Assembly (NCBI GenBank): GCA_000733355.1
Contig: JNVV01000014.1
Coordinates: forward strand, 563,384 to 627,383
Direction: 5' to 3'
Length of the DNA: 64,000 nt
From: Falciphora oryzae
Taxonomy: Eukaryota; Ascomycota; Sordariomycetes; Magnaporthales; Magnaporthaceae
Shown: one piece after another, positions 21,659 to 32,791 of the stretch
Layout: each line of letters starts with the position of its first letter
Numbering within the stretch: position 1 is the first letter of the stretch
Made by a program: the position numbers and the translations under genes
Notes under the pieces: generated by a model
What the model saw: the letters and a program-made list of their open reading frames with translations, nothing else
Database searches by the model: none
What the model was told of the DNA's origin: nothing

Positions 21659-24133
21659 TCACAGGGCAAAGATTGCTGTCGTACTCAGCAGCACCGAGGA
21701 GGCCGCCCAGCACAGTCCGCCCAATGGTCTACATCCAGCCGACGAGCCTGGCGGTGGATTAGTGCCCGTTCCACTTCTTCCACCCCCACCTCTCCCACCT
21801 TCGCCTGGAATCCTGAACCCTTCCTCCAGCTTCAGCCTCCTCAACCCGTCCGACCCTCCTTCGACCTCATCCAGCGGTGCCACAAACGCCATCTGGCTCC
21901 AGCTAAACTGCGTGTTTCGCCCGCCGTACACAAACACCTCGAACCGGCCAACGAACGCCCCGTCCACCCAGACCACGCTACCGTGTAGCGCATCCGTCGC
22001 GACTGTGATGTTAGCCGGCACCCGGATCCCTTCTGTGCTACCCTCGCCGCTGCCGCCGACCTCCTTGTGAGTTGATCCGGACGTGTTGACCCAAATCCTC
22101 CCTGGATGTCCCGGATCTAGCTCGAGCGCGTCTGAACGCCCAACAGACCGCAGCGGGTACGGCCAGCCGTCGGCCTCGAAGACGAGCGAGAGGCCGGACG
22201 ACGAGGACGAGCCGTTCCCGCGCGATGCGACCAAGCGGAGGCTGCAGTCCGGCCCGGAAAGCCTGAACGGACCCGACGCCTCGAGAGTCAGCGTGTAGTT
22301 CACGCCCTTGCTGCCGAGACCGAGCCGCACCACGCCGCCGTCCGCTCTCCTCCCTGCAGCCGCCCGTGACCACGAGACAAGCGGCGCGTCGCCCGAACCC
22401 CCAGGCCGTCTGCGGACAACACGATCGAGGTTCTGCCCAGGCGCCACTGGCGAGAAGAAGTCGACACTTGGCGCAACGCGTCCTGCGTCAAGCTGCGGAC
22501 CCCGGACCCCAGACCACGCCCTGGCGCCAGCGAGCGGGATCCCCCGGCGCATCGAGTAGTACGCTTCGAGCTGCGTGCTCGCGTCGGGCCCGTTGTCATT
22601 CCACGCCGCCAGCACCGAGCCCCGCAGCCCCCTCGCGTTAGGGGCCACCTGCATGCTCGCGTTAAAGGGGTTGAAGTCGGCCGGGGTCCACTGCCAGCCG
22701 TCGCGGTCGGCAAAGTTGAGCACGCGCGCCTCGTTGAAGAACTGCGGGTACCGCGCCGGCAGGATGGGCGCGTGGTCGTTCTTGATGGACGTGTACGCCC
22801 ACCAGTCCTGCGAGTTGATCACCTCGTGCCCGCCCTCGAGCAGCTCGATCGGGTCCGACTGCCCGTACTGCCAGTGTTGGATGATGACGTCCTTGGGGAT
22901 GGTCAGGTTCTCGGACGGCTCGTGCGTGCCCCAGATCCGGATGCGCGTCCCGTTGCCCGTCTGGGCGCGCACCCACCGCGCCATCTCGTTGACGAACCGG
23001 ATGTAGTCGTCCGCCAGCGTCGGGTCGTACTCGTCGGCGCCGACGTGCACCTCCCTGGTCTTGAACCACGGCAGGAACTCGGCCCAGACCCGCTTGACGG
23101 TCGGCACCGTGTCCGGGTGCGTCAGGTTCAGCAGGTCGCGCTTGTGCGGCAGCGACAGCTCCGGCCGCCACTTGGTGAGGTACAGGCAGTGGCCCGGCGC
23201 CTCGATCTCGGGCACGACGGTGACGCCCCTGCGCGCGCAGTGGAGCTGCAGGTCCTCAAAGTCGGCGCGCGACAGCGTCTCGTTCTCGCGCCCGTGCGCG
23301 ATGCCGCGCAGCTCCGCGTCGCGCTCCGGCAGCAGCGAGAAGTGCGAGTAGACGTCGGCCCACGAGGCGTTGCGGCCCCGGTTGAGCGGGTAGTTGTCGC
23401 TCAGGTGGTAGTGGAACTCGCTCAGCTTGAAGAAGCTGGCGTAGCTGCAGAGCTCCTTGAGGAACGACGGCGCGTACCACTTGCGCCCGGCATCCAGCAT
23501 GAAGCCGCGCGTCGCGTACGCCGGTGCGTCGACCATCTGGTAGCCAGCCGACAGCTGCGGCGCTGCTGCGGCGTCGCTGTTGCTGCTGTTGGAGTCGGCC
23601 GCCGCCAGGATGAGCTGAAGGAGCGACCGAGTCCCCCACCACATGCCCCTGGCGCCGGTGCCGCCGATGAAAACGGACGTGGCCGAGACGCGGAACTCGT
23701 AGCCCTCCGACGTCTTTTCGCCGTTCTCGTAGGTCGACGGCTGCTGGTCGGCCGCGTCGCCGCCCGTGAAAGCGCCGAGCAGGACGCCGCTGACGTCGGC
23801 CGGGTCCGGCAGGCGGCCCACCCGCTCCAGGGTCCAGTTGGCGCCTGTGAGTTCGCTGATGTCCTGCCGGAACACCTCGGCGAACTCGTAGGCCGTCGGC
23901 GGGATCAGCGTCAGGCCGTCCGCGTCAGATCGGGAGGCGAAGGCATCTTCGATGTAGATTTTTCGCTGTGTTGTCTCGACGCGCCAGGGGGAGCCTCTCG
24001 TCAGCCCCGTCGGCTCGGGTAGTGGCGGCAGGAGCTGGAGGGCCGAGGCCACGAGCGGGCTGGCGATGAGCAGCACGGTCCAGAGCGACAGCGCCACCAT
24101 AATTGATATGTGGGGGCCAATGTTATTGCGCAC
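21659..24133 (-). CDS. Beta-N-acetylhexosaminidase, GH20, probably GPI-anchored
   Basis: An 824-residue open frame begins with a signal peptide, best from the second Met at 24100 (MVALSLWTVLLIASPLVASA). Residues about 70-190 form the GH20 N-terminal accessory domain. The catalytic barrel follows: PAYATRGFMLDAGRKW, FHYHLSDNYP, PEIEAPGHC, and HVGADEYDP with the Asp-Glu catalytic pair. A C-terminal beta-rich region and a Gly/Ser/Pro tail end in a hydrophobic stretch (AASSVLLSTTAIFAL) that looks like a GPI-attachment signal. The enzyme would release terminal GlcNAc from chitin fragments or glycans at the cell surface. Many NxS/T sites are present. The intronless structure is unusual only in length. 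Confidence 0.9.
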   Translation of the reverse strand: MRNNIGPHISIMVALSLWTVLLIASPLVASALQLLPPLPEPTGLTRGSPWRVETTQRKIYIEDAFASRSDADGLTLIPPTAYEFAEVFRQDISELTGANWTLERVGRLPDPADVSGVLLGAFTGGDAADQQPSTYENGEKTSEGYEFRVSATSVFIGGTGARGMWWGTRSLLQLILAAADSNSSNSDAAAAPQLSAGYQMVDAPAYATRGFMLDAGRKWYAPSFLKELCSYASFFKLSEFHYHLSDNYPLNRGRNASWADVYSHFSLLPERDAELRGIAHGRENETLSRADFEDLQLHCARRGVTVVPEIEAPGHCLYLTKWRPELSLPHKRDLLNLTHPDTVPTVKRVWAEFLPWFKTREVHVGADEYDPTLADDYIRFVNEMARWVRAQTGNGTRIRIWGTHEPSENLTIPKDVIIQHWQYGQSDPIELLEGGHEVINSQDWWAYTSIKNDHAPILPARYPQFFNEARVLNFADRDGWQWTPADFNPFNASMQVAPNARGLRGSVLAAWNDNGPDASTQLEAYYSMRRGIPLAGARAWSGVRGPQLDAGRVAPSVDFFSPVAPGQNLDRVVRRRPGGSGDAPLVSWSRAAAGRRADGGVVRLGLGSKGVNYTLTLEASGPFRLSGPDCSLRLVASRGNGSSSSSGLSLVFEADGWPYPLRSVGRSDALELDPGHPGRIWVNTSGSTHKEVGGSGEGSTEGIRVPANITVATDALHGSVVWVDGAFVGRFEVFVYGGRNTQFSWSQMAFVAPLDEVEGGSDGLRRLKLEEGFRIPGEGGRGGGGRSGTGTNPPPGSSAGCRPLGGLCWAASSVLLSTTAIFAL

Positions 24134-24802
24134 CCCTTGAAGAAGCTTTGACTACCTGTCTTTTATTTCTCCTTGTCTTACTTTACGCTCTGCGCTTGCC
24201 AGATTCCCAGCTTCTTTCCCTTCTGTCAAGCTCGGCTCACGTTGATCGTTCCCTCCAAACCGACGCGCCATTGGTTGGTTGCCCAGCGCCCCGAACCCCT
24301 CACTCCAGGATCGGCGGTGCAGGCCTGCAGATGATCCCCACCAGGCAAAGGCCATTTGTTGTTCGCACAGGTTCAATCCAAGAACGGCTTCTCCGACCTT
24401 TTGATGTAACGTTAGACCGGGAGCGTGCACCGGTCGGGCACACCTGTGAAATGAGGGGAACGCCCCCCGGAGCTCGTCCGGCAGTCGCCCGAAGATAGGC
24501 GCATCTGCCCGCCATGTGTGCGCCAAGGACTGCGGGTTACGCTGCGGTCGTTATGGTCAGTTTCATCCAGTAAAGCTCTGCTGCTGCCAGCGACGGCCGC
24601 TTCGTGCAGCTAGATGCAGACGCGTGCAATGTATTGATTGAGACGTGAACGTGAACAGATTCTCGGTATCGGCCAGCCAGGCCATTCCTGCTATGAAATA
24701 CATATGGCACCAGGCCGTTCGTCGTCCCGAACCCACCACAGCTTCACTTCTCGACCCATGCCCCAGTCTTCTCCAGTCCAACCAGCAAGCTAAAGGGGGC
24801 TC

Positions 24803-25969
24803 TCATTCCCAATCCTCACAAGCCAGAACGCCGGTGGTTGCCCCGTCGGGAAACCCTCCATCCTGGAATTCATAGCACCCCCCCGGGCACCAATATTCGG
24901 GTTCATCTTCACGCTCGGAAAACTCAGCGTCCACGTTGTCGTGGCCGAAGGACCAGCGGTACCAGTCCCAGTACCCTATCTCTATGTTTCGCTTGACCCA
25001 GAATCCCGACCCTCTTGCTTCCGCGGCCGAGGCGGGCGTCAGGCCGTAGTACTCCCACTCGCTGTCGGTGAGTTGCACCTCGACGAACCGGCAGCCGTTC
25101 CCGTAGAAGACGAAGCGGTCCTTGCGGCATTTGCGGCTCTGCTGGCCGTGCTGGGGAGTCGGCGACCTTTTGATCCGATAGTCTATGAGCCAGAGCCTCT
25201 GGAGACAGGCCTTGCCTCCGGCGACTGCCTTGGTTATGTCGTAGAGGAAGCATATTCCCCGTCCGCCGGGTTGACGGCTGCTTCGCAATCCGTCAAATTC
25301 ATGCTGTTCCAAGTAGTAGTCCAGAGTAGGGTCGAACTCCCAGGCGACATGTTCGGCGCCCTGGCAGGAGTATAGGCTTGCGTTGGTATCCACAAAAGTC
25401 CTCGCAATGTCGAAAGTCTTGACACATATGAGATCCTGCGGGAACACTTCGAAGCAGCGACTGCTATTGTCGACTGGGAAGCAAAGCTTTGCTGTGTTTC
25501 CGACTGAACGATTTTGAGGGTCGCGGTATATGCCAATCCTGCCCTCACGCTCTTCTGACCGGCCAAGCTGGGGATGGTGATGCCGCGCTGTCAAGTCGGC
25601 CTGGCGAGGCCGCGGCCTCCTTGTCACGGCAGCTCGTGATTCCCAACAGGCAGCCCACATCCCTTGATTGGCCATGTACGTTGACGGGTTGCGTGGTGGG
25701 CCACCGGACGAGCTCTCGTTTGGCCGGGCGCTCGCGTAAAAGCGCACGGGCAGCGCGCCATCGACGACGTCTACGGCCAAGAGCCGCCGGAGGCTTTCAA
25801 CGAGGATCTTGTCTTTGTCCTCTGCAATCCAGCTTTCGTGGTCCGACACGCTCAAGAAGTGGACTCCTGGCTTCCGGTCTGGCTCATTTGCGGCGTAACT
25901 CCATATTTCGTCTCGCAGCTCCTTGGGGAGCTCGCCGAAGCGAGGAAATGTGCGAGTATCGGGCGCCAT
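24803..25969 (-). CDS. 2EXR-type (F-box-like) protein of unknown function
   Basis: The start is best placed at MAPDTRTFPRFGELPKELRDEIW (25969); an upstream ATG at 26032 adds 21 residues. The opening F-xxF-xxLPKELRDEIWSYA is the hallmark of fungal 2EXR proteins, which resemble F-box motifs. The middle contains a LCFPVDNSSRCFEVFPQD segment and a run of aromatic residues (EYYGLTPASAAE, IEIGYWDWYRWSFG), also common in this family. Length is about 388 residues. Such proteins are expanded in filamentous ascomycetes and their role is unknown. There are no introns, and the gene sits alone between intergenic stretches. Confidence 0.75.
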   Translation of the reverse strand: MAPDTRTFPRFGELPKELRDEIWSYAANEPDRKPGVHFLSVSDHESWIAEDKDKILVESLRRLLAVDVVDGALPVRFYASARPNESSSGGPPRNPSTYMANQGMWAACWESRAAVTRRPRPRQADLTARHHHPQLGRSEEREGRIGIYRDPQNRSVGNTAKLCFPVDNSSRCFEVFPQDLICVKTFDIARTFVDTNASLYSCQGAEHVAWEFDPTLDYYLEQHEFDGLRSSRQPGGRGICFLYDITKAVAGGKACLQRLWLIDYRIKRSPTPQHGQQSRKCRKDRFVFYGNGCRFVEVQLTDSEWEYYGLTPASAAEARGSGFWVKRNIEIGYWDWYRWSFGHDNVDAEFSEREDEPEYWCPGGCYEFQDGGFPDGATTGVLACEDWE

Positions 25970-26032
25970 GGTTGGTTTGGCTGTCTTCGTATACAGCTGG
26001 AGATTCGAGATCTTTGCCTGGATGGGATGCAA

Positions 26033-27660
26033 AAATCGGTCGTTGTTTGTTTTGCTAGAGGAGTTGGGTTGCTGTGTTGGTGAGGGGTGCTGGTCTCATG
26101 TAGAGGGGCGAGGCGTCTTTTATGTCGATTTCCGGAGTCGGGTGTCGGAGAAAGCCGAGTACGTATATTTCCGTGTAGGTAGAGTCACGAAGTAAATATT
26201 AGGCTGCGGGCATAGCTTTCTTGATGATGGCCTATCGATGACGGGAATGACCATTGGTGACTTTTCGAGGTGGGTGGTCGGGTGGTGCGGCTGGTCCGCA
26301 GGGCTGCAGCCAGCAAAGGGTCGTGGAACTTTGACGATGGGGGAGGGGTGGAGCGCCGGCCAATTGGCCGGCCTTTTGCTCGGTAATTGGTCCGCCAAAC
26401 GAGGCTGGGAGGTTTTCGCACCAGGTTAACTCAGAACCTACAGGTGGCAGCGAGTTTGGGGGAGACGACAGCAGCTGAGGCATGCGCACGTGATGAGCAA
26501 GACCTGAACCCCTGAACCCCTGAACCCCTGAATCAAATTCAGGATCCCCCTTTGTGGCATTCCCAGCTTGGCATGGAGACCATATCGACCTTACACCAAG
26601 AAACACCTGCGCGCTCTTCACCTCACCAGAGACAAGTCAAGAAGCGGGTTAACAGAGGTCGGGCGGAGAAAAGACATCGTGCACGTGGACCTGAGGTTAC
26701 CTCCATTGGAAATAACGCGTTGAGGCCACACAGGACACGAGCGGAGGGAGTTTCCGTCCCCAGAATTGTAGAAGATGCACTTATTCCCAACCATTGCTTC
26801 ACTCTCAGCACCATTCAATGGATCAGAAATCGGCAGCGAATGTTTACCTGGCCTAGGCTGGCTTTCTTCGCCGATCCCACGAGCGCAGAAATTTCGAATG
26901 CAAATTTTCAGCACCTTCTGGAGGTGAAAATCGGGGTCCCTGAAAATCCTTTCTGCTGTGTCGCTGTTTCCATCGAAATCCCAACCCCTCAGCCACCTGC
27001 CCGGTTATGCCAGGCATGAAGTTTGACAAAAAAAAAGATCCGGTCGTATCAGACTGGAAGGACTGGAAGCTTCCCCAGTTCCAGGAAGCGCTTTTTCCAA
27101 GCATTGCTGCTTTTAGGTTCCTCGCTGATTCCGGTGCCTCCAACTAACGGGCAGGCAGTTACCTTACTTTCCAAGGAAACTGCCGGCGACCTGGTATGTA
27201 TCGAAGCGTTGCGGCGCTAGAGACGGAGCCCAATGTTTCATGGGTGGGAGCAGCCCGTTTTCACCGGGCAGGCCATCGATGGGGTTGGAAAGCAACTGCC
27301 AGCGGTAGTATGCCACCCAATCGCTACGCTCCCATTCGCCGCGGAGCAATCCCTCCAGGTGATCGATGGGCTTGGAGGAAGGAGCAATGCAATTGATTAG
27401 GTACCTAAGTACAAGGAAGGAGCTTAACAGCTTGCTTCGGCGGTAGGAGCGTATGAGGTGCTCGGGAAGCGCGTGCGTGTGAGGGTTGCTGGCTGGGTCT
27501 GGGTCAACGCCAGAGCACGCTGGATTTATCTGTTCACGATACACTGCAATAGATGCCATCCGCTCGTCCAAAGCCCACAATTAGCTCCAAACGGCTCTAT
27601 AGATCATACAGAACTCCAGACAAGTTCAAACCTCAATTTTCGAGCTCAAAAACTTCCACA
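26033..27660. other. Intergenic region with a short tandem repeat
   Basis: A 10-bp unit (CCTGAACCCC) is repeated three to four times at 26505-26532. Several frames of 60-150 codons (such as 26552-27019, plus) have no recognisable content. No gene is called. Confidence 0.35.
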
Positions 27661-28313
27661 ATGCCTGTCACCACCAGCGCTCGCGCCACCCGGCAGCAGC
27701 AGGCCGCCCAGCAGCAGGAGGCCACCCAGCCCCAGCAGCCCACCCACAGTGTCAGGAACTGCAAAAGAAGACGGCGCCAGGAGAAGGCAAGACTTCGCAG
27801 GCAGCACGAGGCCGAGATAGCAGCGCTTCGCCAACAGCTCGACGAGGCCAAAAGCGAGATCGACGGCCAAAAGGTGGCGCTTGAGGCCAGAGATTAGACA
27901 TTGCTGACTAAGCCCGGGTCATCGAGGCCAAAGAAGCCGACCTTGCGGCCAAGGACACGGAGCTTGGCAACCTCCTGGCGGCCAAAGACCGCTTGGCCAG
28001 CCTCGAGTACTTCCTCCTGGTGCGCGACTGGCGCGCCCATCACGGCCCGCCCCAGCTCGAGAGGTTCCTCCTCGCTGACGAGTCGGGCCTCGACTGGGTC
28101 CGCATCCACCAAGCTTGCGATGAGGCCGTCGCTGGACTTGAGGAGCACGAACGGGCCGGCCGCATCACGGCGGATTCTCTCGCCAAGGCCCGACTCGCCA
28201 TCGAGACATGGAAGTCAAACACCGTCAGCGGATGGGATGACGGGACTCCTATATTGACCGCGTACGCGGCGATAGTCCTCGAGAAGGCCAGGGCCACGGC
28301 CGACAAGGCCTAG
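27661..28313 (+). CDS. Small coiled-coil protein with a frame change
   Basis: From ATG 27661 the frame gives an Ala/Gln-rich start, a basic KRRRRQEKARLRRQ segment and a heptad-like coiled coil (AALRQQLDEAKSEIDGQ), stopping at 27897. A second frame continues the coiled coil without a gap in sense (ARVIEAKEADLAAKDTELGN) and runs to a TAG at 28314 through RDWRAHHGPPQLERFLL and EKARATADKA. The join near 27880-27912 includes a GCTGACTAAG stretch resembling branch and acceptor, but no canonical intron restores the frame, so a one-base error or a mutation is likely. The basic region before a coiled coil is reminiscent of bZIP layout, but no bZIP signature is present. Function unknown. Confidence 0.55.
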
Positions 28314-28540
28314 CGCCAGCGGCCAACAGGGTCGCCTGCCCTATGGAATGCCCTTTCCAGGAAGGTCGAAACCCGGGCGTGATTGCCGAGGTCGCGTCGT
28401 GGACCGTCATTTAACCCAGTGGGCGGGTTGTTGCAAGCATGGAGCAAGTCCTAGACTCTCTGTGCCGATGAGGCGGCTGTATGCTGTTTGTTGTTGACGG
28501 TTGGATCCTTGCGATCGAGCCCGATATGGCTTCTCTGGTC

Positions 28541-28832
28541 GGACGCAAGTCTGATTGCAACGCAACACGCAATGAATGGGGCATTAAATGCTTTGTTCCA
28601 CCGAGGCGGCAGTATGCTATTGCTGGAGACGGGAGGCCCCTTTGCGGGTCGCCCTGACCTGGTGCTTGGTGCGGACGCAAGTCCGATTGCGGTGCGACGT
28701 GCAATGAATGGGGCGTCGCACGCTTCGTTCCACCGAGGCGGCAGTATGCCGTTGCTGGAGACGGGAGGCCCCTTTGCGGATCGCCCTGACCTGGTGCTTG
28801 GTGCGGGCGCGAGCCCGATTGCAGTGCGACTT
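28541..28832. repeat. 132-bp tandem repeat
   Basis: A unit starting GGACGCAAGTC(C/T)GATTGC begins at 28541, 28673 and (partial) 28805, exactly 132 bp apart; a decayed copy may precede it from about 28465. Because 132 is a multiple of three, both strands stay open as 44-residue repeats (plus frame 28488-28889; minus frame 28894-28451). The first copy differs from the second largely by C-to-T and G-to-A changes, in RIP style. Whether either frame is translated is unknown. Confidence 0.85.
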
Positions 28833-28894
28833 CTCGGGGTTCCTCGCAAGAGGCCCCAGATGGCTGATATGTGGGAATCAGTTCGGTGAAACAC

Positions 28895-29204
28895 CCGGTC
28901 GCCTAGCGCTTTGTTTTTTTCGTGGTTGTTTTAAACAAGCGTGTGCATTTTTTTTTTGCCATGTCGCCAGCGCCCCTGGCCTTCGGGCTGGGGGGTCGGG
29001 GCCCTCACGGGAACCGGCGGGCAGTGAAGTCGGACTCTGCAACCTCCTCGTGGTACTGCCTGGGTAACGCCAATGCAGAGACGCCAGCCAGTCGGTTGAG
29101 ATGTACATAGACTAGGTAGATGTCAATAAAGAATTGATGCCGTTTTCTGTGTAAATGTACGGGCTCCATCTTCCAGGTCCTTGAGACATGCCGCTGACAT
29201 CGAG
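28895..29204. other. No gene recognised
   Basis: A T-rich stretch near 28913-28960 and otherwise featureless sequence lie between the tandem repeat and the possible small gene on the minus strand. Confidence 0.3.
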
Positions 29205-29557
29205 CTACTCCGGTTGGGCCTCGCCAGATCTCCTTGCGTTGCAGATAGTACAGTCGCACTCCCACACTTGGCACACACTGGGAACAAAACAGTCCTCCGT
29301 AGTCGCATCTTCCATCTTGATCACGTCGAAGGCAAAGCCCAGACTCTGTCCGGCTGTACTGTGTGTAGTGGGAATACAGGAGTCCGGTGTCGCCGAAGGT
29401 CTGCGAGCCAACGGACATGTATGCGCAGCTGGTGCTGAGTACGGAATTGCGGCGGCGGGCAGCTCGGCAAGGATCGGCGTTGCGACTTGGGACGCAAGAA
29501 ATGTGCTACGTCGCGCGTCTGGGCGTCGGTCGGCCTCGTCGGCTATTGTTGGCGGCT
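29205..29557 (-). CDS. Possible Cys-containing small protein (3' exon)
   Basis: On the minus strand a frame open from an AATTAG acceptor-like site near 29557 reads ILAELPAAAIPYSAPAAHTC, then DSCIPTTHSTAGQSLGFAFD, then CFVPSVCQVWECDCTICNAR, and stops at 29205. The clustered cysteines and clean composition look like a real peptide. A candidate upstream exon at 29795 (MGIHSGSITPGQ) with a GCTAACTGC...CACACAG branch and acceptor near 29595 does not join in frame, so the model is incomplete. Confidence 0.3.
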
Positions 29558-29799
29558 AATTCTGTGGAGGGGAATGTGTTGCGACTGTGTGCAAAGGAGA
29601 GGATGCAGTTAGCATGGTCCCCAATGCCCAGCCAAAGTTGGTATCGGGCAGGGCTTGGAGGACATGAGCGCGGAGCGATGTTGGGAGTGTTGGAAAACAG
29701 GAATAGGGCTCAGCCGCGTGCGTTGAGGTGGGCATCATCCCTGCAGCCAAAACGAGGAGCTGGCCCGGTGTTATGCTTCCAGAATGAATACCCATGGTT

Positions 29800-31200
29800 T
29801 AGGATGCGGCAGCCATCGGCGCAACTAGTCGACGTTTGGAGGCTGGTATGGAGGGCTGGGCGGCCGCTGGCGTCTGCCCGGGTCACTAGCGGATGCATCG
29901 GCGTTGCGAGCTTGCGGACAGTGGGCGAGCCGGTGACCCTGATGTCTATCGGACCGTTCTATGGGCCGTGCAGATATCCATGGCTGGCAGGTCCAGTCGG
30001 CTGGCGGGCCGTACCGCGCGCCCGGCTCCGCCACAATGGAATTCTCCGGTTTCCTACCCATCGAAGGAGTGGACTCCGTCTCCAAACATCAAAACTAGCA
30101 TTGTGGTGTGGGCTGCTGGAGCTGGATTAAGGCGCTAAGGCAGGACGAAAGTTCCCATTTCGTCGTACCTAAGCAGCCCCCAGTTCGTAATCACTTCAAC
30201 GCAGCAACGACAGCTGGCGCGCGACAGGCTTCATCAGGCAACCTGCGCGCTCCGCTGTTCTCTGAGGTCCAGCAATCTAGAAGCCGTTTGTCCGTGCTGC
30301 TGGCGCAGGAGGGTTTTTACCCCTGAATTAAAGTGGGGCACATCCGCATGGTGACGACTGGCTGGGCTTGTATGGGGTGGACGGGACTTCAACAAATGGA
30401 CGTCCAAGGAGACGCGAACCCAACGGCAGAAAGTCCAGCAAGGCACTGCATTGGTATGCTGGCTCACCGAAGTGAAGCACCAGTAGGCCGATGCCTGCTG
30501 TCATCTGAATAAACGTGGGATGATATGGCCCCGGAATGCTCCCAACGCTTCTAGGTCGTGGTCGCGGGGGAAATTCCCGCCAGTGTTCTCTTGTCCAGAT
30601 ACAACGTTACTGAAAGCAGATACCTACCACTTCTGCCTCGAATGATCGATTAAATTGACATCCCGGACGGCACCGCTGGGTCGAACGGCCACGTAGGATA
30701 GGGTCTTGGAGGTAGGCACATGTCCACATGAAGCAGAATGGCAGGAGTGCAGCCCGCCGTTTGGCCCCTGTGGTTCGAGGTTCCTGCGCTGCTCCTTCTG
30801 ATGTGATGATGGGTGTGTCATTGCTGGAGAGTGGCGTAGGCATTAAAGTTTCTGGGATTGGGCTGTTCTGGGAAGTCGCGCCGGATGGAAGCGCCTGCTG
30901 CAAGGAGGCTCGCGTGGGGCGCGGTGTGCCGCCCGCCGGACTTAGGTTGAGTGGTGATCTTTTTTCCTTTTGCCTCTTTTCCTCTCTTTTCTCTCCAGCC
31001 GCAGAGCAACAACCGTACGTATGGCCAGTTGCGCCCTGTCGCCTCGCTCCTAGCCGTCGCCACCCAGATCCCCTATTCCCGCCGTGAAGATTTACTAACT
31101 GGAGAATCGTATCCATAGTCGCCGATTTTTCAAAATTTGTGTTTTTTTTTCCGCCGGTATGTGCCTGGTTGGCAGCATCCCGGCCCTTCTAGCCCTGACT
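29800..31200. other. No gene recognised
   Basis: Open frames of up to 170 codons occur on both strands, but none carries motifs or splice logic. The right part leads into the untranslated micro-exons of the gene at 31718. Confidence 0.3.
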
Positions 31201-31270
31201 CCTCACTGTGCCCATATCACCACCGTCGCCATTGGCTCTTTGCGTGCTCCGATAGCTAACTGACTTGTCT

Positions 31271-31717
31271 GGCATCTAGAACCAAGCCTCTGTGCGTTAC
31301 CTCCCTTCTGCAGCGGAACCGGTTCAATTCCCTTATCGATTCCGTCTCTCCCGGCACTGCTGCTCCGTCGCCTGCCCCACGGCCCCATTGCCTGCCTGCC
31401 CACCGTTGCCCCTTTCCCCCTGACTCCTTTTCCTTCCAACACCAGCCCTATCTCAAGCATTTACTCTTATATACTTCTGCTACAGTGCGGGCTAACATTT
31501 GCATTTTGCTTCCAGATCCTCGACCGAACGATGTACGAGCCGAGCCATCCTCTGGTTTTTGGTGTGGAGACGGCGACTGGTAGCTAACACACAGGCTCTC
31601 CCGCTAGCTCCAGCAAAGTAGTCGGTACGTTCTACTTTCCCAGACCAGCTTTACTGTTAGAAGCGGGATGTACTGACAAATGGCTCCCGTTTTGTGCACC
31701 ATTCTCTGCTAGACACC
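31271..31717 (+). promoter_or_regulatory. 5' untranslated region with further small exons
   Basis: Splice signals continue upstream of the ATG. A GTACGT donor at about 31624 and a TACTGACA branch with CTGCTAG acceptor at 31712 bound a leader intron. A GCTAACATTTGC...TTCCAG acceptor lies near 31515 and a GTAGCTAAC...GCTAG pair near 31580-31606. The leader piece CTCCAGCAAAGTAGTCG is only about 17 nt. An upstream ATG at 31531 opens a frame of 18 codons ending TAA, a possible regulatory uORF. Confidence 0.45.
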
Positions 31718-32756
31718 ATGGGTTCTAACGTTAGTACTGCCTTCCCCTCCATCTACATCATTGCTCCCTCGAAGCCATGAAAAGTACTGACAGACCTCGT
31801 AGAAGAACCAAAAGAATGTGAGAAGAGCCAGCCCTTTTTTCTGTCATAGCCATGCAGGTCGTTTCAGTCACTCGTGCCGAGCCCCAATTTTGCCAGCCAT
31901 CGTCGCACCAGCCCTCGCGCAACAACGCATCCCACGCCACCATCCACGAGATTCTGCGCCACCCGCGATATGCGCCGCAAGAGCACAAGACGACCGGGAA
32001 TGCATGGTTGTAGTTGCCTGCAACGCGCCACGCAGCCCGATGGAGTCGCCAATCGTCGACAGCACTGCCATGCATTTGCGACCTGGCATCATGCCTCGCC
32101 TCCCGCGCGTTTGCATCTGGCGGCTGTGCCCCAGACCCAGTGTCGCTCAACAACTGCGCTCCTGGACAGCGCCATGGACCAGCCGTGCCTGTAAGGTGAC
32201 TAGAGACGTACTAATCAAACCTCTGCAGAACTCGCGCAAGGCCAGCGGCGGCGGCGGCGGAGGCGGCAGCCGCCGCAACTCGGTAAGTATTGCCAACCCT
32301 CCCACTTCTCCTTGCACTCCATCGCAGTCGGTGTGGTTGGCGAACGTCAGGAGTCGGTAAACTAACGTGACATCGTTAGAACACGAACCAGCTGGTAAGC
32401 AACGACAAGTCTTCGACACATCGCCATTAGTGACCCGGAAGGATCACTTTCGCCAGCACTTGTCCGCCTTGCCAAGTTCCAGCTAACGCAGTACCGCTTC
32501 CACCGGTTCCAGCCCAGGGCCAAGAACGTACGTATCTAATGCCATTAATGCTGTCCACTCTTTCTTCTGCCCACTTTCTCCGGTTTCAACGTTGTTCCTA
32601 GGTCTCCGACCGACACTCTCCTCACTTTACAGCCCAACACCGTACTGTCTGTCGTTGCTCTTTTTGGACTTGGTCCTCCCCTTGGACGACCAAGCCCTGC
32701 GCACATACCATGTTTAATGAAGCGGCACACTGACATTTACGGCTTGCATACAGAGC

Positions 32757-32791
<35 letters not shown>

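Noticed and set aside
22772..24022. 416-codon plus-strand open frame
   Set aside because: It is the complement of the GH20 gene; GC-rich codon bias keeps the antisense frame open and its product is low-complexity Arg/Val/Leu text.
27661..27897. bZIP transcription factor
   Set aside because: Basic residues precede a coiled coil, but the N-x7-R/K signature and leucine spacing are absent.
32601..32641. Additional 9-nt coding exon (32633-32641) or a longer exon from 32602
   Set aside because: The 9-nt island fits phase 0 and splice rules but is too short to support by eye; left out of the model and noted as possible.
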